Shown in pieces: positions 11,009 through 21,996 of a stretch of 64,000 nt of DNA. The position numbers and the translations under genes are program-made. Within the stretch, counting starts at the first letter, position 1. Each line of letters opens with the position of its first letter. The notes beneath the pieces were generated by a model. It saw only the letters and a program-made list of their open reading frames with translations. It did no database searches and was not told where the DNA came from. Source of the DNA: Podospora bellae-mahoneyi. Lineage: Eukaryota; Ascomycota; Sordariomycetes; Sordariales; Podosporaceae. The DNA lies in contig NC_085883.1 of NCBI RefSeq assembly GCF_035222275.1, positions 3,348,001-3,412,000 on the forward strand, in the 5' to 3' direction.

Positions 11009-11417
11009 TGTCACGGTTTTGGGAGACAATGGTGCACACTGGACCAATCAGGGCTGGACCGAGTGATCGAGCGGGGCTCACGGTCCGGTTGCACGGAACG
11101 GACCAATAAGATGGGGACCGGGGACCGCGATGGGGCTCACGGTCCACGGTCCTGTATCGGCCAATCAGGAGTGGACCGAAGACCGTCTATAAGTCAACGG
11201 TCCACGGTCCCAAGGTCTATATATACGGAGGAACTAGCTAGTGTAAATAGACAGTTCCGCAGTATGTAATAGATTACAAGTCACAATCGTTGGTATCTTA
11301 ACTATTGTGGTTGACAAGCCATTTGTTGTATCCTGTTTAGCTGTACCGAACTAAGATTATTCAGAAGTGCCTTCCACTAGTATCCCTTTCAGAGGTTCTG
11401 GACCGGGGTTCGTCACA
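11009..11417 (+). mobile_element. LTR, family A, about 409 bp, well preserved
   Basis: Complete from TGTCACGG to TTCGTCACA, with short inverted TGT..ACA ends, the tatatatacggaggaact box and the ccctttcagagg segment near the end. It has no adjoining internal region. It is followed at once by the 3' part of a second copy. This looks like a solo or recombined LTR fossil, among the least decayed of the family here. Confidence 0.7.
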
Positions 11418-11870
11418 GTACTGTTTAGCTGCACCGAACTAAGATTGTAGAGAAACGTCTTAGATTAATATTGGTTTGAGGTGCGGCCACAGGCCTGAGA
11501 GCATGAGTAAGGAAGTGGGGCTCTCTGAGGATTCGGGAGTTCAGGGGCCATGTATATAAGCGGTCTGCTTCGGACATTCTATTTTAGACAGGGCATCGAC
11601 TTTTATTTCTTCGTATTTTTACGCTTTGCATGCGTGCAGGCAGTTCTGGCCCTCTGATCAGGCCAATTCGGTGCTTACTGTGTGGCCTGCGAGCCCACAG
11701 AGTCTTTTGTTTGTCCTACGTGAAGTGCGGCCTGCGAGCGAGCCACTGTCACGCAGTTGTGTTCATTCAGAGCCCTGTTGAGGGTATATTTGTGGTGTTG
11801 TGGTTGTTTTGTGTGTTTTCTCACCATTTCAATATCTCTTTTAGAGGTTCTAGATAGAAATTTATTACGA
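11418..11870 (+). mobile_element. Second family-A LTR 3' segment, split by a nested family-B repeat
   Basis: 11418-11471 repeats the gtttagctgcaccgaactaag segment of family A. The segment resumes at 11831 with a version of the tcagagg..gtt end. The family-B repeat lies between. Order of events: A first, then B inserted into it. Confidence 0.6.
11472..11831 (+). mobile_element. Putative solo LTR, family B, nested in family A
   Basis: TGGTTTGAGGTGCGGCC to CTCACCATTTCA. The flanks carry a 4-5 bp duplication (aatat on the left, aatat or atat on the right, depending on where the end is placed), as expected for LTR-element integration. The TATA-like catgtatataagc box is conserved. No open reading frame of interest. 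Confidence 0.6.
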
Positions 11871-12621
11871 TTTAATAATTTTAAAAAGAGAATTCACTTT
11901 TAACAATAAGTAAATTACATTGATAAAGCTAAAGGGGAATTTCTTCTAAGTAAGTTTATATAAAGTAAAGTAAAGTTAAATTAAACCGGCATTTAAGTTT
12001 ATCCTACTAAATTCATGATTAAAACTCGGAAGCTTAATAACTTTAATAGTTTGTTTTCTTTAAGTAATTTCTATTTCTTATAACTAAATGAGAAATTGCC
12101 TTAATTACTTAGAGCCTAATTTCTTTTCAAAGTTAAATTACAATTTATTTATAGCCAGGTTAGACACGCTATTTTACCTTATCATTGTAATAAAATAATA
12201 TAAGTCTGTTTTTTAAGAAAATCTTAAGGTTCTTTAACTATTCTATTTTTTTAAACTATATCAAGAAAATTATATTAGAGATATTTCTAGTAATATTAAA
12301 ATATCGATTTTACAAGAAAGAAGTAAATCATGAAAAGAAAAACCCAAGTATATTTCTTATAAAAAACAAAATCGTTTATGTAATTACATTTCTAATTTTA
12401 GCTTTCGGCAAGTTTAACCGTAGTAGCGGAATGGGCCTGAAACATCGCTGCGATTACACATCTCCGGTATAGGGTAGCACACCCCTACACAGGCCAAAGC
12501 CGGTGCAGCACCGGTTCACTTACGAAGAAGGTGATTCTTAAAGTCGACATTGGGAACAGGAACTTATCTGTTATTTCAGCTCGTCTAGCGAAAGGCTCAT
12601 ATTGATGGGCACGTGGCTAAT
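11871..12621. other. AT-rich desert, then normal-composition flank
   Basis: 11871-12400 is one of the most AT-rich stretches in the window, with homopolymer A and T runs and no frames. Composition returns to normal near 12420. The last 200 bases probably belong to the lost 5' part of the surface-protein remnant downstream. Confidence 0.4.
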
Positions 12622-13189
12622 ACGGTGGATGACTCGGTCCCAAAGCTTCCAGCTGGAGCAATCGCGGGTCTTATCGTGCTATTACTGATCCTCTATTGTG
12701 TCAGTCATTGTGGGCTTGTGGTTATGTATCAGCAAGCGGAGGGGGTTTCGACAACATGCTGCCCCCGCACCAGCTTTGGAGATACATGACGGAAGCCTGG
12801 ACGTTACGACAGCATGCAACCAAGCAACGGACCAAGAGATCGTTGCCCCTGATAGCAAACCTGAGCTTGACTCAATCACCACTGCTCGAGTCAGCGGACC
12901 CATCACGAAGGCAGAACTCCCAGCTACGCCATTGGTGGCGCAAACCTCTGTGGAGCTCATGTCCAGTGATAGTCTTGTCATTAGATATGAACTTGATACG
13001 CAATTCGTACATGAGCCTGTTCACGATGCAGCAACCTCAGAAAATGGCGATACAATAGGTCAGATTGCATCGGTTGTGGACTTGATCAGCTCGCAGATGG
13101 TTTCACCTCTTTCTACGATGAACTCCGCACATCTCAGTCCCACCTCTCACAATCTCCAGCGCTCGTATTGGATCTATGGAAGACCCTGA
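12622..13189 (+). pseudogene. Surface-protein remnant: membrane helix and cytoplasmic tail
   Basis: A frame from 12622 reads VPKLPAGAIAGLIVLLLILY, a Gly/Ala-led membrane helix like those of fungal one-pass surface proteins. The tail continues in another frame from 12698 (WLCISKRRGFRQ, basic stop-transfer, then an acidic/Ser-rich tail with SVELMSS and YELDTQF) and ends at 13189. A 34-base GT..AG stretch could join the frames but is very short for an intron. No ectodomain remains; the upstream side is AT-rich transposon desert. The tail resembles the two surface proteins at 2.9 and 6.1 kb (VVELS, SYELE), so this may be a third, truncated relative. Confidence 0.45.
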
Positions 13190-13353
13190 GCAGGAGAACA
13201 AAAGTAAGCCTGAGGAGCACTGGTGGTATACGACGTACACAGAACGAGCGAATATTGCGAATATTGGGGGATTCCAACCGATGCAGTAATATGATTTAGC
13301 TTTACAATATCCAAGCATCATTAACAGACATAATACCGCATACAACACCACCC

Positions 13354-15556
13354 TCACACAACAACCTTGACACCCTCTCCATCCCTACTAAAAATCTTCT
13401 TCATATGACTCGTCGCATAAGGGTTACTCATCGGTATACTCACCCCCTGTTCCTCCCCCACCTCCACCCTTCCTCTCCTCACCTCCCAAATCTCCCTTCT
13501 CCCACTCCTATACTCCCCCAACGGCCCCTCCAGCTCCCCCCAAGCCTTAACAGCATGCGGCTCCACAACAGGCGTCCAAACCCCCCTATCCACCATCGAA
13601 CCCCTAAACCCCTCATAATCCCCCACCCCCCTATCCCCCAACATCTCCACCATAAACCGAAAGAAAAACTCCTCGCTCTCCGGATTCTGACTACTAGCAA
13701 TCAACAGCACGAATCCCACCCACGTCTCAATCCCTATCCTCTTCAAGTTCGGTGACAGCTCAGCATCAGTAAAATGATGCCTCAAACGTGGCATGATCCC
13801 CGGTAGAGGAGAGCAAGCGGCGTGAGCACCGTTGCCAACGAAGAAGGTGAAGACAAAGAGGCATATAGCAATGACGTTTTCTGTCGCGGAGAGGGCTGTT
13901 TCCTCGCGGAGGATGAAGTGGATCAGCTCCCCTAAACCGATGGAGATCAGATTCTGGATGTCGAGGGCGTCCCATTGGCTTGTTGGGCGGGATATGTACC
14001 ATGCTAATGAGTCACGGAGGAGACAGTCGAGGGTGGTGATGTGGTTGATTAGATCGCGTGATACCCCGAGAGACGCGCATGCGGTTGCCATTGCTGAGCC
14101 GGCTTGGTAGAATGGGGAGGAATGTGGGTAGTTGTAGAGCTTTTTGAGGAGGCCGTGAGGTAAGAGGTGGGAGGCGGCGAAAGTGTGGTCGGAGAAATGG
14201 GCAGCAGAGAGCTCGTTTCTGTTTGTGGGTTGGTAGAGGTATTGGCTTGGATGGGATGGAGGAGGCAGGCTGAAGACGAGGCGGCAGGCTAGAGAGGTGC
14301 ACACCCATCTGATGATGAAGGCCTGGAGACCCTTCATTCCGTCAAGACGGGCTATGCCTCCGCGCAAGAACAGCATTCTCTTCAGCCCTGCCAGATGGGC
14401 CTGGCGCTGGGAGACGTCTGGTTGGAGGTGCTTCCATGCTGGGTGGTCTCTCAGTGAGTCGCCAGCGTGGAGAAACAGGTTCTCCTCGATGCAGAGCATG
14501 TGGAAGACTGTGGCAATGTTCTCGTCGCTCAAGGCCCGCGATGGGTCAGCCAGGGCAGCCTGAATGTGGGAGATGGCTTGGATGCGGTGGTGCATGAACT
14601 GCTCCAGTAACGTTGGGGACTTGTGAGGCTGGGCCACAGCCAGCTGCAGGGCTGAAAGGCACAAGACTCCATGCAGAAAGCCGCAGTTCCCAAAGGAGAC
14701 TGTCACCCAGTACTTTTCCGCCTCGGGGGACTGGCCACCTGTCAGAGGTGTGAGAGTCTTGATGATCACCGTGTTGACTACAGGAAAGTCATAATGTCAG
14801 CTAGCGGTCGTCGCTAAAGTTTGAAGTCCGTCCCGACCCACACGCGCTGGCAGTCTGTTGGGCTCAAGACGACGCTAAGCACAGCAAGATACCTCGACGC
14901 ATGTATGAGCACGGGGTTACTTACAATACGCCAGCAAATCGGTATCACGTTGGCCCATTCTTACTGACACAGTGCCAAAAGGATCCAACCGACCACTCAG
15001 TGTTTGTGCTTGGGACACCAGGGTGGCCCCCAGCTTGACAGATGCATAGGCCAACGGCGTATCCGCAATGAACACACTGTACATGATCGGAAATGTTATT
15101 GGCATGGTGGTCCTGGAATTTCCCACCAAATCTGCCATTCGAGCTCGTTGGTTTGGGCTGCCTTGGCTTCACACCAGCAGTCGGACGTTGTCTTTTCGAG
15201 ATACCTCCCTTGCCTCGCTTCGGCTTCGGATTCCCCTCGTCCTGAATCCGCTGGGGAGCAACAGCTACGGGCACGTCCTCTGCGATCCTCGCACTGTGCT
15301 TACCATCAGACAGTGTGTTGTTAGCTGGAGCACCATCTGGGCTGTCAGAACCGCTACTGTTGCTGCTGGCAGTCGCGTTTTGGGAGCCGTCAAAGCCGAA
15401 AGGAGCACGTTTTCGGCCAGCCTTGCTCTTGGTCGACCATGGCTGAGCAGCTCTAGCCTTCCTGATAACAAAGGCACGACCTGTGGTAGAGATCTTGTGT
15501 CCGGCACTGGACTTGTTGCCAGAATTGACGAACAAGAACTCCTTAACAACGGCCAT
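13354..15556 (-). CDS. Fungal transcription-factor-domain protein without a visible zinc cluster
   Basis: The start at 15556 (MAVVKEFLFVNSG) matches a fungal family whose members carry a fungal-specific transcription factor domain but no Zn2Cys6 motif. A basic, Pro/Ser-rich N-terminal region follows. SGRLDPFGTVSVRMG near 14.97 kb is the conserved DPF box, then a GTAAGT..GTAG intron (14778-14924) joins cleanly in phase to VIIKTLTPL and the helical effector domain (VTVSFGNCGFLHGVLCLSAL) ending at 13354. A further short intron must shift frame near 15.1-15.2 kb; GTATCT..CAAG of 43 nt is one candidate but I could not fix it. A nuclear regulatory role is inferred from the family; targets are unknown. 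Confidence 0.7.
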
Positions 15557-16056
15557 GTTGTCGCTGTAATGCTTTGGTGACTGTTTCTTCTTCCCCGTTA
15601 CAGTTTGAGTACCGAAACGCAAATACAACGGGGTAAACGGCTTCCCGAAAAAGGCAATTGATAACGGTGTTTTTGAAGATATCGGAGATTGAGAGGCCGT
15701 GGTGGTTTTGGGGATGGACAAGCTTTCAGTTGTGGGCTCTAATGAGATGGAAATGTTAGCGGTGAGATGCCAAGCATGCTCAGTCATGTCCATAATTATC
15801 ATTTTCCTCTTTAGGCATGGTGTTGCTGGGCATAAGCTGTTGTGTAACAGCGGCTGATGGGGGAGTGATGCTGTGGATAATAACCCTTACCCACTTTTCT
15901 GTAAAGCACAGAACCCAGACCACCCTCTGCACCACAAACCCAGATTATTCAAGATCGGAACACCCAACACATCTGGATCAAAAAAGGACGATGTCCCGAC
16001 TGGCTTGGAAAAAAGCTCGTGTCATTAGATAGTGAGGTGAAAAAGGCAAAAGGTAG
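15557..16056. other. Intergenic, promoter side of the transcription-factor-domain gene
   Basis: The reading frame continues upstream of 15556 to 15802, but the family start fits 15556, so the rest is probably 5' leader. No other gene is seen before the tRNA. Confidence 0.45.
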
Positions 16057-16159
16057 TGGGAACTGTGAGGCTCGAACTCACGACCTCAGGATTACTCTGA
16101 TGTTAAACCAGATCATACAGTGTATGAGACCTGCGCTCTTCCAACTGAGCCAAGCTCCC
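16057..16159 (-). tRNA. tRNA-Met (CAT), elongator, with intron
   Basis: Minus strand: GGGAGCT pairs with AGTTCCC (one G-T) and A73 follows. The D arm has GGCTCAGTTGG and the anticodon arm CAGGT-CTCATA. The GTTCGAG T-loop core and stem CGTGA.. are standard. The intron of about 30 nt lies after the base 3' of the anticodon. The U31-U39 mismatch is typical of elongator Met tRNAs. 103 nt in all. Confidence 0.9.
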
Positions 16160-16403
16160 TGTCAACTTCTGCTTCACCGCGGCAGAATTAAGTCCTAACA
16201 CAAACCCAGCCAGACAAAGAAAAAATCTCCGCATATCGATGTTGGTAAGGCTGTTGATCAAGAGATGTCCCTTTGTAAATTTACAAAGGCAATAGACCCT
16301 AGTGATGTTGTAGGCGGTGAAAAAACTTTGTCATGGTGATGGGGAAAGACTTCATTACTGGTGTATTACTTCGTTCTGGGAATGTTGTCAAAGTGCGCCT
16401 AAC

Positions 16404-17453
16404 CTATATCGCTTTGGACTGTATGCACTGTTCCTCTGTGGAGTCCTTATTCTGTAAAGCAGCTCCCCTCGTAGCGATGTTGACCTCCTCTTCCTCTTCG
16501 TCCAACCATACCAAATGAGCCCCGCCGCCGTTGTCATCTTCGTCCTCCGACTCAAGATCATGGGTGTCACTTTCACCATGAGCTCCTAGAGATTGCTCAG
16601 TCGCTTGTGCCTTGACCGGCTCCTGGGTTTCTTCTGGGTCCTGAAGCGAGGGATCTGTGCTCGCCTTTCGGTTTGGTTCTTTCTCTGATGGAGGGTGCCC
16701 AGTGATAGCCACAAAACGCTCGTTGACTGGCGAGGCGCCTTTTTGACCGTCGTGGCTCATGGGAAAGCTGTTTTCGGCGGAGACCATTCGGAACTCGCTG
16801 GCGAGAGGATTGAGCGTAGACGTGCTACTGATGCTCAAGACACGGTGATGCTGTTTTTTGGGGGCTACAAACTCCATTGTCGGACTGGCCAAAACGGGTG
16901 ACTCCGGGGGCGTAACTGGTTCCGGTGTCATGATGTCCCAGTCCAAATGTCCCAGACGTTGAAGCCGTTGTTGGTTTTGTTTTGCTTCTTCGTGCTGCTT
17001 CATGGCTACGTTGAATAGCACGTACAAGATTCGAAATACAAATATGACTTGCTGTTCTTTGGAAAATGTGAGAAATGGATGGGGGTGATAAGAGTGTTGG
17101 TTTCGCGGTCTTTCTGTTGTGTAGTTGTCATTATTTCCGCTATGTGATTCGACTGGAGACAAAGAGATTGCTCCTGGTGGTGGTGTTCCCGGTGATGCTG
17201 TGGGCGATAGTGGTTCAGCGGGCCCGATTGTGGCAGCTGGAGATTTGCGGGGCGCACTTGATGCGTCGCGCCTCGTAGAACCGGGTGGTGGATGGTCGCC
17301 AAAAACATGCCTCATCAACTTGTTGCGCGAATCGAAAGCTTGAGCGCAGCGGCGACACTTGTGGCGCGTCGGTGATCCATTTTTGTCCTGGGCTTGACCG
17401 TCGGTGGTTGATCTGGAGGCGGTGGACATGGATGCCCAACGCTTCGACTCCAT
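16404..17453 (-). CDS. C2H2 single-finger protein of unknown function
   Basis: Intronless, 349 aa. One clear C2H2 finger at residues 33-54 (C33-x2-C36, H49-x4-H54, sequence CRRCAQAFDSRNKLMRH). The rest is low complexity and probably disordered, with a Pro-rich region, a hydrophobic stretch EQQVIFVFRILYVLFNVAM near residues 133-151 followed by a Glu/Gln-rich helix, and an acidic C-terminus (ESEDEDDNGGG, LDEEEEEVN). A lone finger with disordered flanks suggests nucleic-acid or protein binding rather than a classical regulator. The hydrophobic helix could be a membrane or dimer segment. Orthologues probably exist, but I do not recognise a named one. Confidence 0.7.
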   Translation of the reverse strand: MESKRWASMSTASRSTTDGQAQDKNGSPTRHKCRRCAQAFDSRNKLMRHVFGDHPPPGSTRRDASSAPRKSPAATIGPAEPLSPTASPGTPPPGAISLSPVESHSGNNDNYTTERPRNQHSYHPHPFLTFSKEQQVIFVFRILYVLFNVAMKQHEEAKQNQQRLQRLGHLDWDIMTPEPVTPPESPVLASPTMEFVAPKKQHHRVLSISSTSTLNPLASEFRMVSAENSFPMSHDGQKGASPVNERFVAITGHPPSEKEPNRKASTDPSLQDPEETQEPVKAQATEQSLGAHGESDTHDLESEDEDDNGGGAHLVWLDEEEEEVNIATRGAALQNKDSTEEQCIQSKAI

Positions 17454-17814
17454 TCTGAATTCTGGTGGAGCAGAGAAAGCAAAAATGGTCGGCGACTGGC
17501 CTAGTCAAAGGGTCGTCGATTGAGGGCGCGACTGTGCTCAAATCTGGAGAGCGGCCCCGTTCTTTGCAAGGCTGTGCCCGGAGGTCGAGAGCAGGAGAGG
17601 GGAAACTGTGGGTGAGTGAGTGGGTGAGTGGTGAGTTGATGTCGAGGCGAGAGTGGAAATTTGAGGTTGACGAACGAAAATTGTGGGGCTTGACACGCGG
17701 TGTTGCTTGAGTGGTAGAGTGGAACGGTGTGGGGCGTCCACAGCCCCCGCTTCAATGCAGCTTCATGTAAGTTGATTGGTTCTGTCTTTTCGTCCTCTCT
17801 CAAATAATATTATC
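17454..17814. other. Intergenic between tandem minus-strand genes
   Basis: 5' leader and promoter of the C2H2 gene and the 3' end of the NmrA-like gene. Pyrimidine-rich on the minus strand, as is common upstream of fungal starts. No other feature. Confidence 0.45.
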
Positions 17815-18774
17815 TTACAGATACTTCTTGACCACTTCCTCAACCTCCTCCCGACTCAGCTCCTTGATCCCCAGCAATTCATTGTCATTCTTCTCAAACA
17901 GACTGCCATATCCCTCTCCCGCGATCACAGAAGTTATGAACTTGACAGCAAACTTCTCAGGGTCGGGGTTTTCCTTGTTGATCTCAGCCCATGCCGAAGT
18001 CAGCAAGTCATCCACCATCACCACCTCGTCAGTCCACTTCTCTCCTGGGGTAAGCTTCTTGGCAATCTTATACACGTCCTTGAAGCTCTGAACAGTGCTC
18101 TGGATAAACACCATCTTGTTTTTGGTTTCCTCAGCATGTCTAAAAACTCCCACAACAGCCTTTCCAACATCGGACAACAGCGAGAAACTGATCTTCCTGT
18201 CGCCGCCATCATAGAGGATTGCGTGTTTATCTTTGGCGTTGACCAGCCAGTTGATCTTGAGACCCCAGTCAAAGAACGCGCCATTGACAACAAGGGTGTA
18301 TGTCAATGTGCCTTCTTTTGCTTTTTTTTCGAGAAGGTCCTGGGCGTCAAACTTGGTTTGAAAGATGGGAAGCTGTCGGACCTTGGCGTTGCGAGTGTGG
18401 GAGCCGAACTCGGTGGGCAGGAATCGTTTGACACCTGCCTTGGCGGCAGCTTCAATAAGAAGGAGTTGCTTTTCGGGGGCGCTAATTGGGAGAGTGGAAA
18501 CCACAGCGTCTTGACCAGACAATGCCGATGTCAACGAGTCGATGGAGTCGTAGTTAACCGTCACGGTTTTGACACCGGGGGGGAAAGTACGAGGTGACTC
18601 CTTGCGGACGAGGACGGTGACCGTAAAGTCACCGGCGAGCAGGAGCTGCTCAAGAATTGAGGGGCCCAAGTTACCGGTTGCCTGAAAGAATGTTAGTCTT
18701 CGAATGAGTTTGGGGAATGAGAAAAGATCATCACCTACACCGGCGAGTACAACTTTGGTGATGGAAGCGGACAT
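17815..18774 (-). CDS. NmrA-like / isoflavone-reductase-like NAD(P)-binding protein
   Basis: Two exons: 18739-18774 and 17815-18681. The 57-nt intron (GTAGGT..TTTCAG) is a multiple of three and free of stops, so the unspliced frame also stays open. Splicing restores VVLAG-ATGNLGPSILEQL, the Rossmann nucleotide-binding loop of this family, giving about 300 aa. VLVRKESP fits the second strand that picks NADPH, and AAAKAGVKRFLPTEFGSH is the conserved NmrA/isoflavone-reductase motif. It is probably a soluble oxidoreductase or a redox sensor; the substrate is unknown. It is transcribed away from the C2H2/Zn2Cys6 regulator at 19.7 kb. Confidence 0.9.
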   Translation of the reverse strand: MSASITKVVLAGVGDDLFSFPKLIRRLTFFQATGNLGPSILEQLLLAGDFTVTVLVRKESPRTFPPGVKTVTVNYDSIDSLTSALSGQDAVVSTLPISAPEKQLLLIEAAAKAGVKRFLPTEFGSHTRNAKVRQLPIFQTKFDAQDLLEKKAKEGTLTYTLVVNGAFFDWGLKINWLVNAKDKHAILYDGGDRKISFSLLSDVGKAVVGVFRHAEETKNKMVFIQSTVQSFKDVYKIAKKLTPGEKWTDEVVMVDDLLTSAWAEINKENPDPEKFAVKFITSVIAGEGYGSLFEKNDNELLGIKELSREEVEEVVKKYL

Positions 18775-19734
18775 GTTGGTCAGGGAGGCAGATGTGATAT
18801 GACTGAAAGCACAATTGATGAGATGTTATGAGGTAGGTGTCGAAGGCTTGAAACAGATGGGTACTTTGTAGGTAAGGTAAATCGATCGATGCTGGGAGAA
18901 AGGACTTGAACAGCAGGATACTGCGCCCTTTTATAGAAAGATTGTAATGGGCAGCTTTCAGCAAAGTGTATCATCCCTCCGTCCCATACGCTCATCCAGA
19001 TGAATTATGGCTTATTCAGCCCCAGCTAATTAGTTGAGGTAGGTACCTAAGATACCAATCCCGTAGGCTCTGCTGTTTTACTAGAAGAATAGCGGCGATT
19101 ACGTGACAGTGAGGAATTAATGGACCAACAGAATTTTGTATCCCACATGGCCGAGATAAAAAGGATCCCAGCGCAAGGTACCACTGAAGGAGCGCAGCTT
19201 TGCAGCTGCGTCTGGTTTATTGATGCAGCCAAAAGGATAAGCAAAAACATTCACCTGAAAGAAGAAGGCCGTCGAATCCCTCCGGGCTGTTGAGATTGTA
19301 ATCGCGTGTGGATTCCAATAGTTGTAAGGGTAGCAAGGAACTTGAAGGCACAGCTAACCCTAACCCCGAGGACTCTCAATAGGCCCTTTGACTATCTTTC
19401 AAGGCCTAGTAAATATTTTTTCGAGGCCTGGTTCAGTGTTCTGGAGTGCCAGTCATTTGCATAGCGTAGCTAATTACCCAGCTAGTGCACTGTTATCATC
19501 AATCTGGCATGGAAACGCGAGTCCGAATCCTTTTCAACGGAATCCCCACATTCCACATGCCACATGCCACATAGCCGGCATTCCGCTGCGGCTTTGTCAT
19601 CACTGCATTCACCACATCTTAGGTGAGGAAACCTTCATTCAACTTTACTTGTCCTTCTCCTCCGTAGTGTTTTAAACTATCCCACCCGACTTGAAACTAT
19701 CCCACCTTTCCGTTACTACAATCCATCACTGATC
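18775..19734. promoter_or_regulatory. Divergent intergenic region between NmrA-like gene and zinc regulator
   Basis: 960 bases separate two genes transcribed outward. There are pyrimidine-rich leaders on both sides (ctatcccaccc repeated near 19676-19706) and no open frame of note. A shared or regulator-controlled promoter is possible but is only inferred from the arrangement. Confidence 0.4.
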
Positions 19735-21996
19735 ATGACCAACCAGGCGTCGGAGGCCCAGCCACCGGCATCACCGTTATCCAAAGCCACTCGGTTTGTC
19801 TGCAACGCCCCGGGATGCCGCAAGAGCTTTACCCGGAAAGAACATCTGACCCGACATGCGAAATCGCACAGCTCACAATTGCATTATCAGTGTCATATTT
19901 GCGGCCGGAGATATGCCAGGAGCGATGTTTTCAAACGTCATGTGGAATTTCACCCCAAAAACACCATCCCAAGCACCAAGATCGTCGCCTGCAATGAATG
20001 CCATGACAAAAAGCTCAAGTGTGACGATGGAACACCTTGCCGTCAATGCGACCGACATGGGCTGGAATGTGTACGCAAAGCGCGACCATCTCTCGAGCCG
20101 AGGACACCACCAGAAGAATCATCACCAGCCCATGCCATTGACACCACTTCGTCCAATGGAACGTTCAATTACGGGAGTAATAATGTTGACGAACAATGGC
20201 ATGACATGCATTTCGAGACACCGGGCCTAAATGAAGCTGTGCATCAACCACAGCACTCATCCTCGGCTCCTCTCACGCCCCGTACATCACTCTCAAGCGA
20301 TGCTTCACAGTTCAACAGCACACCACTCCGGGTACTGCTCCAAAATATTGATGAAGCAACTACTTATTTTCTCCTAGAGGCCTTCTTCACCGAAGTACAT
20401 CAATATTGGCCCATTCTTCATGTATCCACCTTCAACATTGGCACCGTGTCTGATCTGCTGTTGGGATCCATCCTAATCCTTGGCAGCTGGATTACTGGGA
20501 GAGAGGAATACAAGACTTTGATTTCGGCCGTCTATGAAGAGGCTCTGACAGCTACCCGGGTGGTATGGTCTCCCCATTTTAGTATCTCCCTTGGGTTGAG
20601 CTGACAGCTACTCAAAGAACGTCACCCCTTCTTTACACACGCTTCAAGGACTGGCGTTGTTGGTGGTATATAGCATTTACAACATTGTATGTTCAGCGAG
20701 CATTTTCAAGTTTTGTTGCTGACTTGTGATAGAATGACGAAATCGGCAAGGCTGGTGGCCTTACTTCCCTTCTCATTCGAAATTGTCGCTGCGTTGGGAT
20801 TTTCAATGGCAGCCATTCACTTCCCGAAAGGCTTCAAGATGATCCGTTTACGTTTTGGTTGGCCAAAGAGCAGCTTCATCGGTAACCAGTCTCGTCCTCA
20901 AAGTCCCGTGTTATGTTCTGACAATGATTCCAGGCTGGCATTCACGGTGTTCCGTCTCGACACATACCAATCCGTCCTTCTAAACATTCCCCCCACAGTC
21001 CGCTACCAAGAGCTCTACATCCCCTTCCTCGCCTCACCCTTCATATGGGAAGCCACAGACAATGACGACCTCGAGTATCGCCTCCAGCAACAGCCAAAAC
21101 CCGAAGGTGTCAAATCACCACCACTACTGAGCGGCTTCCACCGTGAGTTCATGTACTCGCCAACATCCTATACACCCAGCATCCCCCTCTCTCCAATGGA
21201 CCACCACCTCACCCTCTGCGCCCTCCAAAATCCAATATGGGAAGCCTCGGCCTTCGCAACAGACATGGAGATATCCCTCCTCAGCATCCCCAACTCCCCC
21301 GTCTTTGCCGCACGCACGCATCTCGACCGGTGGCGTGCCCGGCTTGAAGCTCAAACCCAACAAGCCTGCCAATACGATGTCATCGAAGAAATCACCTGGA
21401 CGTTATTCCACATGTCAAAGATCACCATGCACGCCCCCTTACCCCTTTTGAGAATCCACTCTGCCGCCCCCTCAGGCAAACATCGTGATGTCGACACGGA
21501 GAAGGTTGCCACTAAGCTGGGGATCTGGAGGGGGAGTCCCTGTCCGAGGATGGGTGTTATCTCCTGCGCGGAAGTATGCCAGTTGCTGAGCCCGAACCCT
21601 TTTGAGTTTGATTCCAATACCAGGAGGGATAAACTTAACCCGCTGGCTACGCCGGCCTTGCTGATGGCTGCCATTGCGGTGTGCTCGTATGCTGCCGGTG
21701 TTGGGCAGAAGCAGGGGGGTGGTTGTCCGGCGTGTTTACCTGGGCTGGAGCATGAGCAGGGCGGGTGCGTGGATATTTTCGCAGGGAAATGTCCTCAGTC
21801 TCAGGAAAGGGTCAAGGAGTGGGAAGCGACGGGGAGGGGGTGGCCGGTTTGGGGATCTTCGGGGATTGTGTTATGTCGGTGCGGTCTTGATAGGCTTGGG
21901 GAGTGGTTCCAGCAGGAGGCGGTACTGGGGAGGGACGAGACTGCGAGGAGGGAGCTTGTGGCTTTTGTGGAGGGGTTGAAGTGTGGTTTTGAGTGA
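19735..21996 (+). CDS. Zinc regulator with two C2H2 fingers and a Zn2Cys6 cluster
   Basis: The N-terminus carries two C2H2 fingers (residues 22-46 and 51-73; CRKSFTRKEHLTRH, CGRRYARSDVFKRH) directly followed by a full six-cysteine cluster (CNECHDKKLKC, then CRQCDRHGLEC; spacing 2-6-5-2-6). A fungal-specific transcription factor domain follows. Exon 1 runs to about 20.56 kb, exon 2 ends at 20686 (LHTLQGLALLVVYSIYNI), exon 3 is 20733-20881 (NDEIGKAGGLTSLLIRNC) and exon 4 is 20934-21996. The exon 1/2 junction is not settled. Total about 700 aa, nuclear. The double-finger plus Zn-cluster arrangement is a known Pezizomycotina class, with regulators of metabolism or secondary-metabolite genes among its members. 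Targets are unknown; the divergent NmrA-like gene is a candidate. Confidence 0.85.

Noticed and set aside
17776-18597. 273-codon plus-strand frame
   Set aside because: Antisense shadow of the NmrA-like gene; no domain or promoter features.
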